64,000 nucleotides of DNA from CAVVNN01 sp963838035 (GTDB lineage: Bacteria > Actinomycetota > Thermoleophilia > Solirubrobacterales > 70-9), in assembly GCA_963838035.1 (NCBI GenBank), contig CAWIPM010000002.1, positions 310,001 to 374,000 of the forward strand, in the 5' to 3' direction. Made by a program: the position numbers and the translations under genes. This document shows positions 52,072-60,394 of the stretch, one piece after another. Under the pieces are notes generated by a model that was not told the DNA's origin, made no database searches, and worked only from the letters and a program-made list of their open reading frames with translations. Every line of letters starts with the position of its first letter. Positions within the stretch are counted from its first letter, which is position 1.

Positions 52072-52710
52072 CTACATCGCGGCCAACAGGGGCACGTCGT
52101 GGGCGACTTCGCTCGGCTTGAACAGCTGGTCGTAGAGCGCCAGCTCGGCGCCCTTGCCGGTGATGCCGTAGATCAGCGCCGTGTGGGAGACCAAGCGGTG
52201 TTCAGGGCTCTCGCGACTATCGGGGCTGCCTCCCACAGAGATGTCGTAGGCCTTCCAGACCGGGGCGAGCTGCTTCTTGGACCCGATCAGGTAGTCCATA
52301 CGGCCCAGCATCTGGTGCTCACGCAAGAACGCCTTGACGGTCTTCGGCGTGTCGCCGATCGGGTCCACCGAAACGGCGACGACTTGGACCGTGCTTGCCT
52401 TCGGGCCGAGCTCGGCCAGCGTCTGGTGGAGCTTGGCGACGATCAGCGGGCAGGTATCGGGGCAGTGGTCGTAGATGAAGGTGAGGAGCACAGCCTTGCC
52501 GTGATAATGGGAGAGGCGGATGGGCGTCCCGTTCCAGTTGCGAAGGGCGATTTCGGGCGCCGGCTTGGGCGGTTCAATCTGCCCGGAGGCGTCCAGCTTC
52601 GCGCTTGTCGCCGCGCCCCCGCCGCCACCTCCGCAAGCGCTGAGCGCCAGCGCCAAGATCGCCGCCGTGAATATCGCTGCAGATAGACGCGGTGTCGCCG
52701 AACGCCTCAT
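52072..52710 (-). CDS. SCO1/SenC-type copper chaperone lipoprotein
   Basis: A 212-residue protein from ATG at 52710, beginning with a lipoprotein signal (ILALALSACGGG, lipid-carrying Cys about 26). A thioredoxin fold contains CPDTCP (Cys about 83 and 87) and the downstream His in RLVSHTALIY, the three copper ligands. It delivers Cu to the CuA site of cytochrome oxidase. First gene of the sco-ctaG-dsbA-tlpA unit; divergent from the NlpC/P60-like gene. Confidence 0.92.
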   Translation of the reverse strand: MRRSATPRLSAAIFTAAILALALSACGGGGGGAATSAKLDASGQIEPPKPAPEIALRNWNGTPIRLSHYHGKAVLLTFIYDHCPDTCPLIVAKLHQTLAELGPKASTVQVVAVSVDPIGDTPKTVKAFLREHQMLGRMDYLIGSKKQLAPVWKAYDISVGGSPDSRESPEHRLVSHTALIYGITGKGAELALYDQLFKPSEVAHDVPLLAAM

Positions 52711-52895
52711 TGCCCTGCCCCTTTCGCTCGCCGGAAGCTCCATTATCGATGACCGGCGCTGTGCCTGCCCAGGACCGGGATCGGGACGCTGCGACCCGTT
52801 GACCAAGGTACTCAGCTCGCGCAACGTTCGCAGGGCCCGGCTGGGATTGAAAATGCAGCCCTCAGCTGCAAGGACTCCTGCCCGATGTAGTCAAG

Positions 52896-53516
52896 GTGCG
52901 GCAGAGCAACGGAGCCAGAGCGGAAAAAGGGCAGCGGGAGAGGGCGACGGGCTCCGGCGCGACCAACCGGGTGGCCCTGCTCGCCGCGATCGTGCTCGCG
53001 GTCCTGGCGCTTTCCGCCATCTTCCTTGCCGTCGCCCAGGCATCGCCGGGCGGCTTCTCGCCGAGACCCGAAGCGGGCACGGAAGAACTGCCGGGCGGCG
53101 AAGCGACCACGTCCACTCTGGCGGGCGAAAAGGCGATTGCGCCCCCCAGCGCTCCGCTGGCGGTCAAGCAGGTGATCGCCGCCGCGAATCGGATCAGCAG
53201 GACTCCCTATGTCTGGGGCGGCGGACACGCCCGCTGGCGGGTCCGAGGCTATGACTGCTCGGGGTCGGTCAGCTATGCGCTGCACGGCGCCGGGCTGCTC
53301 GAAGCTCCGCTGGTATCGGGATCGTTCATGAAGTGGGGAGCTTCTGGGCCGGGTCGCTGGATCACGATTTACGCGAATCGCAAGCACGTCTATGCGGTGA
53401 TCGCCGGACTGCGCTGGGACACCGGCGGCGACGTCGCCGGCACCACCGGGCCTCGCTGGCACAGCGAACCGCCATACCCGAAGGGCTTTGTCGTTCGCCA
53501 TCCAGTCGGGTACTGA
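52896..53516 (+). CDS. NlpC/P60-type cell-wall peptidase-like protein
   Basis: A 206-residue membrane-anchored protein from GTG at 52896: an N-terminal helix (VALLAAIVLAVLALSAIFLAV, about 26-46), a linker, then the papain-like fold with PYVWGGGH, the catalytic Cys in YDCSGSVSYAL (about C121) and a His in KHVYAVIAG (about 164). It would cleave peptidoglycan stem peptides. It stands alone between sco and the small protein gene. Confidence 0.85.
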   Translation: MRQSNGARAEKGQRERATGSGATNRVALLAAIVLAVLALSAIFLAVAQASPGGFSPRPEAGTEELPGGEATTSTLAGEKAIAPPSAPLAVKQVIAAANRISRTPYVWGGGHARWRVRGYDCSGSVSYALHGAGLLEAPLVSGSFMKWGASGPGRWITIYANRKHVYAVIAGLRWDTGGDVAGTTGPRWHSEPPYPKGFVVRHPVGY

Positions 53517-53540
53517 GGCGATCATGGCTACAGTCCACCC

Positions 53541-53768
53541 ATGTGCATGCAGTGCATGGCGAGCGCGATGACGGCAGGGGCCGCGGCGACGGGGATGCGC
53601 GCCTGGATCGCCACTCACTCGCCGAGCTGGATGACCCAGCGCCGCCTCAAGCTGACCACCGCCGCGATCCTCGCCGCCGGAGTCCTCGCGTCCGGCAGCC
53701 ATCTCGCGCCGAACGCCGCCGCGTCTACGGCGGCGCAGGCTGCCACTCACGCAAACGCGACTCGCTAG
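53541..53768 (+). CDS. Small protein with MCMQC start beside zur
   Basis: A 75-residue protein starting MCMQCMASAMTAGAAATGMRAW and ending with one hydrophobic helix (LTTAAILAAGVLASGSHLA). The Cys/Met-rich start (CMQCM) could bind a soft metal, which is inference. I recall similar small actinobacterial proteins without assigned function. It is convergent with zur, 8 bp apart. Confidence 0.65.
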   Translation: MCMQCMASAMTAGAAATGMRAWIATHSPSWMTQRRLKLTTAAILAAGVLASGSHLAPNAAASTAAQAATHANATR

Positions 53769-53776
53769 GCGATTTT

Positions 53777-54223
53777 TCAGCTAGCGCAGCGCTCGCAGCG
53801 CCCGCGGATCGTCACCTCGTGCTCGGCGGCAGCAAAGCTCATCCGCCCGCTCACCTTGTCGATCGCCCGCTCCAGCGAGGCGTCCTCGAACGGGATCATC
53901 CGGCCGCAGTCGCGGCAGATCGCGTGGTGGTGGTGCTCGCCGTCAGGCTCGATCCGCTCGTAGCCCGCGACTCCCCTCGAGACTTCGAGCCGGCGGAGCA
54001 CGCCGAGCTGCTCGAGCTGCTCGAGGGCGCGGTAGATGCTCGCGCGGCCGACCGCTGGCTTGCGACGACGCAGCTCATCGTCGAGCTCCAGGGCAGTGAC
54101 GGCGCAGTCGTGACGCGCGAGCGCTTCGACCACGGCGGTGCGGGCGCCGCCGCGACGGTAGCCGGCGGTCTGCAGCGCGGCGAGGGCATGCTCGGCCCAG
54201 CGAGTTCGGGTCGCCGTCGTCAT
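53777..54223 (-). CDS. zur: Fur-family regulator, probably Zur
   Basis: A 148-residue repressor. An N-terminal winged helix (RTAVVEALARHDCAVTALELDDELR ... ASIYRALEQLEQLGVLRR) is followed by a dimerisation domain with the regulatory site YERIEPDGEHHHHAIC and the two structural Cys pairs CRDC and CERC. It is the last gene of the zinc transporter operon (4-bp overlap with the permease), so a zinc-responsive role is far more likely than iron. The tail-to-tail neighbour is the MCMQC protein. Confidence 0.88.
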   Translation of the reverse strand: MTTATRTRWAEHALAALQTAGYRRGGARTAVVEALARHDCAVTALELDDELRRRKPAVGRASIYRALEQLEQLGVLRRLEVSRGVAGYERIEPDGEHHHHAICRDCGRMIPFEDASLERAIDKVSGRMSFAAAEHEVTIRGRCERCAS

Positions 54224-55086
54224 GTCTCGATCCTAAAGACCGATCTCCCCCGCGCTCCCCTGCCGGAGCCGGCGAGAGGCGACTTCAGCCGCTCTCGCAG
54301 CGCGGCGAGCGCGAAGAAGGCGGTGGCGAGCGCGATCACGGCGAAGCTGGGCGGCAGCGAAGCGACCTCGTAGCTGAGAGCGAGCCCGCCCCACATCGAG
54401 GCGAGCGCCAGCGCCGCCGAAAGCGCAAGGCCCCGCCAGGGGTTGTCGGTGAGAAGTCGCGCCCCGCCCCCCGGCGCCGCGAGCAGGCCGAGCAGCAGCA
54501 GAGCGCCGACCGCCTGAGTCGCCTCGGCGGCGACCACTGCAAGCAGGGCGAAGAAGCCGACGCCGATGGCGCGCAGCGGCAGCCCGAGGCTGCGCGCCAC
54601 GTCGGGGTCGAGCGAGCCGAACAGCAATGGCCGGGCAATCGCGAGAAGGGCCAGCGCGGCGAAGATCGCGATCACCGCGGCGAGGCGAGCGTCCGCGGCC
54701 GAGAGCCCAAGGACGGAGCCGAACAGGACGCGAACGGCGGCGGTGCCGTTTTCGCCGCTGGAGCCGTTGGTGAAGATCGAGAGGAAAAGGGCGCCGAGGC
54801 CGAGCACCCAGGCGAAGACGGAGCCGATGACAACATCGTCGGGGCGAGCCCGATCCCCGAGCAGCCCCATCCCCATGGCCACTGCGATCGTCGCGACGAA
54901 GAGCCCGAGCCTGATGTCGATCCCGGCCGCCGCGGCGGCGAGCGCCCCGGTGAAGGCGACGTGGCTGAGGGCGTCGCCGGCGAAGACCTGGCTTCGCAGG
55001 ACGACGAAGTAGCCGACGAGGCCGCAGGCGAGCGCGACGAAGCTGCCGGCCAGATAGGCGTTGCGCATGAACTCGTGAGCGAACAT
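54220..55086 (-). CDS. znuB: Zinc ABC transporter permease (second)
   Basis: A 288-residue integral membrane protein of the ABC-3 family with about eight helices. It has the DALSHVAFTGALAAAAAGI cytoplasmic coupling region and a hydrophobic, glycine-rich core (GALLLLGLLAAPGGGARLL). The ATG at 55086 overlaps the stop of the other permease by one base. It presumably pairs with that protein to form a heterodimeric channel. Confidence 0.9.
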   Translation of the reverse strand: MFAHEFMRNAYLAGSFVALACGLVGYFVVLRSQVFAGDALSHVAFTGALAAAAAGIDIRLGLFVATIAVAMGMGLLGDRARPDDVVIGSVFAWVLGLGALFLSIFTNGSSGENGTAAVRVLFGSVLGLSAADARLAAVIAIFAALALLAIARPLLFGSLDPDVARSLGLPLRAIGVGFFALLAVVAAEATQAVGALLLLGLLAAPGGGARLLTDNPWRGLALSAALALASMWGGLALSYEVASLPPSFAVIALATAFFALAALRERLKSPLAGSGRGARGRSVFRIET

Positions 55087-55976
55087 CAGGCCGCCGCTCC
55101 GAGCGGCTCGGGACCGCGGCGGGCGAGGGCTCCCAGGAGGAACCGAACCGCGACGTAGAGGCCGAAGGAGAGGCTCGTCACCCAGAACCCGACCGGATAG
55201 GGCGAGAAGTAGGCGATCCCGAGGCCGAGCCAGGTGACGGCGAGCGCAAGAGCCACCGAGAGCGCCAGGCCCGGACCCGGCCGGGCGGTGATCTGCTGCG
55301 CCGTGGCTGCCGGGGTAACCAGCAGAGCGAAGACCAGCAGGGCGCCGGTGATCTCCGCCGTCGCCGCCACCGCGAGCCCGAGCAGCAGCAGGAAGGCGGG
55401 CGCCAGGGCGCCGGTTGGCACGCCCGCCGCGCGGGCGACGGCGCCGTCGACCGAGGCGAACAGCAAGGGCCGCCCGATCACGGCGAGGAGCGCGAGGGCG
55501 GCGAGGGCGACCCAAAGCAACGTCTGCACCTGGCTGGCCGTGATCCCAAGGAAGGTTCCAAACAGCAGCGACTCGAGGTCGCTGAGCTGGCCGCTGTAGA
55601 GGGTGACGAAGAGGAAGCCGAGGCCGAGGCCGAATGCCTGCACGGCGCCGATCGCCGCCGACTCGCCGCCCGGTTCGTTGCCGCCGGGGCGGCTGACGAA
55701 GGAAAGCGCGAGCGCCGCGATCCCGCAAGCCCCGAAGTAGCCGAGCGCCAGCGGCAACCCGGCGAGCGTGACGCCCGCCGCGCCGGGGAAGGCGACCACG
55801 GAAAGCGTATGCCCGGCGAACGTCTGGCGGCGCAGGACCATGAACCAGCCGACCGCCCCGGCCATCACCGCGACGATCGTGCCGGCCTCGAGCGCCTGCA
55901 CCATGAAGGGGAATTCGGTCAGCTGTTCGAGGTCGCTGACCGGGTTCCAGGAGAGACCGGCGAGCTCAATGGCCAT
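55086..55976 (-). CDS. Zinc ABC transporter permease (first)
   Basis: A 296-residue ABC-3 family permease with about eight helices (RRQTFAGHTLSVVAFPGAAGVTLAG; AEITGALLVFALLVTPAATAQQI). It overlaps znuC by 11 bp and the second permease by one base. Two distinct permease genes in a row imply a heterodimer rather than the homodimer of E. coli ZnuB. Metal specificity is inferred from the zur neighbour; manganese cannot be excluded from this protein alone. Confidence 0.9.
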   Translation of the reverse strand: MAIELAGLSWNPVSDLEQLTEFPFMVQALEAGTIVAVMAGAVGWFMVLRRQTFAGHTLSVVAFPGAAGVTLAGLPLALGYFGACGIAALALSFVSRPGGNEPGGESAAIGAVQAFGLGLGFLFVTLYSGQLSDLESLLFGTFLGITASQVQTLLWVALAALALLAVIGRPLLFASVDGAVARAAGVPTGALAPAFLLLLGLAVAATAEITGALLVFALLVTPAATAQQITARPGPGLALSVALALAVTWLGLGIAYFSPYPVGFWVTSLSFGLYVAVRFLLGALARRGPEPLGAAA

Positions 55977-56841
55977 GATCGTGGCGCGGGTGGTGGTGGG
56001 CCGGGGGCTCCGGGGTGCCGACGACGACGAGGCGGCCGTCCGAGGTCTCCAGCACCTCCACCGGCACGCCGTAGAGGCTGCTCAACGTGGGTCCGGTGAT
56101 GACCTCTCGCGGGGTTCCTTCGACGCCGCCGCCCGCGGCGAAATAGATGACCCGATCGAGGTAAGGCAGGATCGGGTTGACGTCGTGGGCGACCAGCAGG
56201 ACGGTCACCCCCTCGACCTCGCAGATTCGCTGCACGAGCGCCGCGACCGCGCCCTGGTTGCTGAGGTCGAGGCTGTCGAGGGGCTCGTCGAGTAGGAGGA
56301 TGCGCGGGCGGCGAACGAGCGCCTGGGCGATCAGCAGTCGCTGCTGCTCGCCACCGGAGAGCGCCCCGATCGGCCGCGAGGCATAGGCGCTCGCGCCGAC
56401 CAGCTCGATCGCCTCCTCGACCCGGCGGGCGGCGGCGCGCCCTCCGGGGCTGATTCGCGCCGGCAGCGGGAAGCCCCAGCGCGTCCCGTCGAGGCCCAGG
56501 CGCACCAGGTCGAGGCCGCGAACCCGCGTTCCGGAGTCGAAGCTGCGCCTCTGCGGCAAGTAGCCGATCTGGGAGTTGGCGGACCCCGACCGGCCGGAGA
56601 GGACCGTGGCGCTGCCCTCGCTCAGGGGCAGGAGGCCGAGCAGGACGTGGATGAGGGTCGACTTCCCCGAGCCGTTGGGACCGAGCACCGCCACGAACTC
56701 GCCCTGGCCGACGCTGAGATCGACACTTGACCAAACGGGGCGGGCTCCGCGCCTCGCCGTCGCCCCCTCGAGCCGGATCGTCTCCGCTGCCTCCTGCTGG
56801 CCGGCTGGCTGGGCGCCGCTGCCGGTGGCCTGCGTGCTCAT
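55966..56841 (-). CDS. znuC: Zinc ABC transporter ATP-binding protein
   Basis: A 291-residue ATPase from ATG at 56841. Walker A is GPNGSGKST (about 54-62), the Q-loop is in GYLPQRR, the signature LSGGEQQR, Walker B ILLLDEPLD, and the switch His is in LLVAHDVNP. The C-terminus is histidine-rich (HHHPRHDHGH), which may bind zinc. Its ATG overlaps the znuA stop (ATGA). Confidence 0.92.
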   Translation of the reverse strand: MSTQATGSGAQPAGQQEAAETIRLEGATARRGARPVWSSVDLSVGQGEFVAVLGPNGSGKSTLIHVLLGLLPLSEGSATVLSGRSGSANSQIGYLPQRRSFDSGTRVRGLDLVRLGLDGTRWGFPLPARISPGGRAAARRVEEAIELVGASAYASRPIGALSGGEQQRLLIAQALVRRPRILLLDEPLDSLDLSNQGAVAALVQRICEVEGVTVLLVAHDVNPILPYLDRVIYFAAGGGVEGTPREVITGPTLSSLYGVPVEVLETSDGRLVVVGTPEPPAHHHPRHDHGH

Positions 56842-57767
56842 CCTCCTCCACCTGCCTTGGCGAGCGCCGCCAGCAGCCCTTCCAGCTCGCGCGACTGCCA
56901 CGCCTGGAAGCTGGCGCCTTCGGGGGTCATGGTCTCGGTCACGGTGGCGATCGGGATGCCCGCCGCCTTGGCGGCGTCGTTCAGCCGCTGCACGTCGGGG
57001 GTCGCGTTCTGGCTGTTGTAGACCCAGACCTTGATCTGGCGGTCGGCGATCTGGCTGTCGGTGCTCGCTTTGTCGGCCGGCGTCGGGTCAGTGCCCTCGG
57101 AGATCGCGTCGAGGAACCCGGACGGGGTGAGGAGCTTCAAGCCGAGGGACGGGGCGAGCGCCGCGAAGATGCTCTCCGAGGCGCCGACCGGCGTGCCCGT
57201 GTAGCGCGAGCGAATCTGGGAGATCAGGCTGTGGTAGCGGGCGAGGCCGACCGTCTCGAAGCGGTGCTGTTGGGCGCCGAAGTAGGAGGCGTGGCCGGGG
57301 TCGGCCTTCTTGTAGTCGTTGGTGATCTGTCCGATCACCTTCTGCACGGAGGCCGGTGAGTACCATTGGTGGGGGTTGTCGCCTTCCTTCAGGCCGAGCA
57401 GGTCGCCGACCGTCAGGATCGTGCGCCCCGAGCTGGGGTTGGCGGCGAGCAGCTTCGAGGCCCAAGGGTCGTAGCCGATCCCGTTGACGATCGCCAGCTG
57501 GGCGCCGGCCATCGTGCGCGCGTCTTCTGAGGTCGGTTCGTAGTCGTGGGGGTCGGCAGCGGGGTTGGTGATGATGTCGGTCACCTGCACCCGATCGCCG
57601 CCGAGCTGTTCGGCGATCGAGCCCCAGAAGTCCTCGGCGGCGACGACGTTGAGCTTGCCGGAGGAGCTGGAGCTTGAGCTCGAGCCCCCGCATCCGGCCA
57701 GCAGCGGCGCCCCCAGCGCAGCGACGATGAGGAGGCTGGCGAAAGCGCGGGCGCTCGATCGGGGCAT
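56838..57767 (-). CDS. znuA: Zinc-binding lipoprotein of the ABC transporter
   Basis: Cluster A-I (ZnuA-like) solute-binding protein, 309 residues from ATG at 57767. A lipoprotein signal (GAPLLAGCGG) is followed by the first domain with ligand His in NPAADPHDYEPT and GDNPHQWYSP, a long helix, and a second domain with GASESIFAALAPSLGL, where the third ligand position is Glu, as I recall in many actinobacterial members. It has no long His-rich loop. First gene of the znuA-C-B-B-zur operon, with a Zur-box-like palindrome 75 bp upstream. Confidence 0.9.
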   Translation of the reverse strand: MPRSSARAFASLLIVAALGAPLLAGCGGSSSSSSSSGKLNVVAAEDFWGSIAEQLGGDRVQVTDIITNPAADPHDYEPTSEDARTMAGAQLAIVNGIGYDPWASKLLAANPSSGRTILTVGDLLGLKEGDNPHQWYSPASVQKVIGQITNDYKKADPGHASYFGAQQHRFETVGLARYHSLISQIRSRYTGTPVGASESIFAALAPSLGLKLLTPSGFLDAISEGTDPTPADKASTDSQIADRQIKVWVYNSQNATPDVQRLNDAAKAAGIPIATVTETMTPEGASFQAWQSRELEGLLAALAKAGGGG

Positions 57768-57841
57768 CGGGTCTCCTGGAAACGGGTGGCTGGAAGTCCC
57801 GGCGGCGACCTCTGCGTGCCGGACACGGGGCACCCTAACAT

Positions 57842-57862
57842 AAGAGTGAGACTCGTTCTCTT
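57842..57862. promoter_or_regulatory. Possible Zur/Fur box upstream of znuA
   Basis: A 21-bp imperfect palindrome, AAGAG at the left and CTCTT at the right around a GA-C-TC centre (7 of 10 pairs match). It lies in the only intergenic space of the operon, about 75 bp before the znuA start and directly beyond the deacetylase stop. It is A/T-richer than its surroundings, as expected of a promoter region. Confidence 0.4.
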
Positions 57863-57884
57863 TTGCTCCGCGCGCCTAGCCCGC

Positions 57885-58898
57885 TCAGCCTTCGAGGTCT
57901 GCCGCCAGGCCTCCGACCCCCTGGCCGCCCTCGATCTCGTAGCGGTTCAGTTCGTAGGGGCGCTCGCGGCTGGCGTAGCCATGTTCCTCGGTGACGGCGC
58001 CGACGTAGCCGGCCGCCTTGACGGCGGCGATCGTCGAGCTGTCGTAGATGTTCGACGGGTAGCAGAAGTTGTCGGAGGGCACGCCGTAGGTGCGCTGCAG
58101 GAAGCGGCGCGAGCCGGCGACCTCGTAGGCGAGCTCGGAGCCGCCCAGCTGCGTCAGGTCAGGGTGGGTAGCCGAGTGGGAGTCGACCTCCCAGCCCTTG
58201 GCGATGGCCGGGCGGATGTAGGGCGGAGTGAGGTGTTCCTCGGTGATCTCGAAGAGCACCCCCGGCCAGCCGTAGTGGCCCAGCACCTTGGGGGCGAAGC
58301 GGACCTGTGGCGGGTAGCCGTTGTCGAAGCTGATCACGATCGGTCTGCGGGGCAGGGTGCCGCCGCGATACCAGGCGCGCTCGACCTGATCGAGGGTGAC
58401 GCCTTCGAAGCCGCTGCGGGCAAGCCACGCCATCTCTGCGCGGAATTCGCGATCGGAGACGTAGAGGCCCGGGTAAGCCTCGCTGGGCGGCGGGGTGCCG
58501 AGCGCGTGGTAGACGAGGATCGGGACCGGGCCGGTGTGCGGGTGCCAGCCGGGCTGCGGGCGGGCGTTTCGGACCAGTTCGGTGTGATGTCCGCTGCCTT
58601 GGGAGGCTCGGCGACTGGATTTCGAACTCTGATCGGAGCCACCCGCCGTGCCGCTTGAGCCCCGATCGAGGAGCTTGAGGCCGGCGAGGACGAATACCGC
58701 AAGCAGGGCCAAGGCCGCGATTAGCCGCCGCTGGCGCATGACCCGCAACCGGCGGGCCTGCACCCGCCGCTCCGCCAGCTGCTCGGGTGAGTGCTCGTCC
58801 GTAGCGCTGGGCAGCGTACCGACCGCGGGCAATACGGATGGCAACGCGGATGCTTCGGGTTCTGTTCGTTCCCGCCATCGTGGAGAATCCCGGCACAT
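57885..58898 (-). CDS. Membrane-anchored polysaccharide deacetylase-like protein
   Basis: A NodB-homology protein of about 337 residues. A basic N-terminus is followed by an anchor helix (LIAALALLAVFVLAGLKLL), a serine-rich linker and the deacetylase fold with PILVYHALG, motif 1 VISFDNGYP and motif 2 EVDSHSATHPDL (the two metal His). In motif 1 the usual second Asp of the catalytic DD pair is Asn. The start is uncertain: the ATG at 58898 overlaps the divergent lgt ATG, while TTG codons about 55 bp downstream are alternatives. Confidence 0.82.
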   Translation of the reverse strand: MCRDSPRWRERTEPEASALPSVLPAVGTLPSATDEHSPEQLAERRVQARRLRVMRQRRLIAALALLAVFVLAGLKLLDRGSSGTAGGSDQSSKSSRRASQGSGHHTELVRNARPQPGWHPHTGPVPILVYHALGTPPPSEAYPGLYVSDREFRAEMAWLARSGFEGVTLDQVERAWYRGGTLPRRPIVISFDNGYPPQVRFAPKVLGHYGWPGVLFEITEEHLTPPYIRPAIAKGWEVDSHSATHPDLTQLGGSELAYEVAGSRRFLQRTYGVPSDNFCYPSNIYDSSTIAAVKAAGYVGAVTEEHGYASRERPYELNRYEIEGGQGVGGLAADLEG

Positions 58899-60150
58899 GA
58901 TCAGCTCCATCCCGAGCCCGTCATCGAGCGGCCTGCAGCTCGGGCCCTTCGAAGTCCACGTCTACGGGCTGATGTACGTGGTGGGGCTGGTGGCGGCGGT
59001 GCTGATCACGGTTCGCCGCTGGGAGGCACAAGGCGGCTCGCGGGCATTGGTCTACGAGGTGGCGATGTGGGGATTCCCCGCCGGGCTGATCGGCGGGCGC
59101 CTCTACTTCGACCTGACCAGCAGCGGTGAAGTGCCGGCGCACTGGTGGGGGCCGTTCGCCGTCTGGGACGGCGGCATGGGGATCTGGGGAGGGATCGCGC
59201 TGGGAACGCTGGTCGGGGTTTGGCGCCTGCGCCGCGCTGGGATCTCGGTCGCCGCCTTCATGGACGCCGCGGCACCGGCGCTGCTCGTCGGCCAGGCAAT
59301 CGGGCGGGTCGGCAACTACTTCAACCAGGAGCTCTTCGGCGGCCCCACCGGCCTGCCCTGGGCGCTGCAAATCTCCCCCGCCCATCGGCCCGCCGGCTAT
59401 GAGAGCTTCGCCACCTTCCATCCGACCTTCCTCTACGAGCTGATCTGGAACCTGGCCCTGGCCGCCTTCCTGGTCTGGCTCGGCCATCACCGCCGGATCA
59501 AGCCCCCGGGCCTCTTCGCCCTCTACGTCGCCGGCTACTCGGCCTTCCGCATCTTCGAGGAGTCGCTGCGGGTCGATCCGGCTCATTACATCCTCGGCCT
59601 GCGGCTGAACTTCTACGTCGCGGTGTTGCTATACCTCGCCGGAGCGGTGTGGTTCGTGCGCAGCCAGGGCTGGCGGCCGGGACTTCGCTCACGGCGTGGC
59701 GCAGCGCTGGTGCTCGTGGGAGGGATCGCGCTGATGTCGGGATGCGGCGCCGCCGATAACACTCACGCCAAAGCATCCGTCTCCGGGATGGAGCCAACCG
59801 CCGCCCTCAGCCCTCGTTTCCCTTCGCGCAAGAGCAGGAGCCAGAACCGACCGCTTCAGATGCCTGCTCCGGCCGAGCTTCGCTCGTCGAGCCTGGCGGC
59901 CGCCAGGCTGTCGCTTGGCCCTGACGATGCAGAAGCAGGGGGCTCGCCGGCCGTGGCTTCGTGGCCGGTCCGTGATCGTCGCGCTCGCCCTGGGGTTGGC
60001 TCTGGCCACCCAGGCACGGGCCGTGAAGCCCTACCGGATCCCTTGGGCTCGATGGAACCAACGCTCGACGTCGGCAAGCGGGTGCTCGTCAACCGCTTCC
60101 TCTACCACTTCACCCGATCCGGCGATCAGCGACATCGTCGTTGGGGATAG
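58897..60150 (+). CDS. lgt: Prolipoprotein diacylglyceryl transferase
   Basis: Transfers diacylglycerol to the lipobox Cys of prelipoproteins. The ATG at 58897 starts MISSIPSPSSSG. About seven helices, the signature GRVGNYFNQELFGGP and HPTFLYELIWNL are intact up to about residue 265. The last about 110 residues are hydrophilic and lie over the 5' part of a lepB remnant in another frame. The final LGSMEPTLDVGKRVLVNRFLY is signal peptidase sequence. The native Lgt C-terminus has therefore probably been lost and replaced by read-through. Confidence 0.88.
   Translation: MISSIPSPSSSGLQLGPFEVHVYGLMYVVGLVAAVLITVRRWEAQGGSRALVYEVAMWGFPAGLIGGRLYFDLTSSGEVPAHWWGPFAVWDGGMGIWGGIALGTLVGVWRLRRAGISVAAFMDAAAPALLVGQAIGRVGNYFNQELFGGPTGLPWALQISPAHRPAGYESFATFHPTFLYELIWNLALAAFLVWLGHHRRIKPPGLFALYVAGYSAFRIFEESLRVDPAHYILGLRLNFYVAVLLYLAGAVWFVRSQGWRPGLRSRRGAALVLVGGIALMSGCGAADNTHAKASVSGMEPTAALSPRFPSRKSRSQNRPLQMPAPAELRSSSLAAARLSLGPDDAEAGGSPAVASWPVRDRRARPGVGSGHPGTGREALPDPLGSMEPTLDVGKRVLVNRFLYHFTRSGDQRHRRWG
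59915..60150 (+). pseudogene. lepB: Truncated, frameshifted signal peptidase I
   Basis: The anchor region (VIVALALGLALATQARAVKPYRIP) is in one frame. The catalytic-serine box (GSMEPTLDVGKRVLVNRFLYHF) follows in the lgt frame, then DPAISDIVV in the first frame again. The Lys box and C-terminal half are missing: sequence similarity ends at about 60150, where the tRNA-Cys flanking repeats begin. Two frameshifts plus truncation make it inactive. Confidence 0.75.
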
Positions 60151-60268
60151 GCACGGCCACGCGACGCGCTGGCGCAGAGAGTCCTCGCTGCCTGGGTCCG
60201 CGTGAGCCCAATGCCGCTCTCCCCACTTGCCGGTGAGCGGGTCGTGAGGGGCGCCAACGGCGGGTCCC

Positions 60269-60289
60269 GTGCACCAGTCGTGCACCAGT
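60269..60289. repeat. Paired GTGCACCAGT repeats, right set
   Basis: Two copies of the same 10-mer as at 48604-48625 (60269-60278, 60280-60289), spaced by one nt. They lie just inside the right end of the segment flanked by tRNA-Cys copies. Confidence 0.6.
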
Positions 60290-60362
60290 CAGACACGGAA
60301 ATAGCCGGTTACAACCGGAATCAACCGAACGAATGGGCGGCCCGAAAAGGCCGCTCAAACGG

Positions 60363-60392
60363 CTCTGGCAAGCGGAATCTCGCTTGCCAGAG
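60363..60392 (-). repeat. 12-bp perfect inverted repeat after tRNA-Cys
   Basis: Arms 60363-60374 and 60381-60392 are exact complements with a 6-nt loop. It starts 4 nt beyond the tRNA-Cys 3' end. It probably folds in the tRNA precursor as a processing or termination hairpin, although no T-run follows directly. Confidence 0.7.
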
Positions 60393-60394
60393 CG

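Noticed and set aside
56838..57767. Loss of a zinc ligand in ZnuA (Glu instead of His at the third site)
   Set aside because: I recall the same Glu in many actinobacterial cluster A-I binding proteins, so it is a subfamily feature rather than damage.
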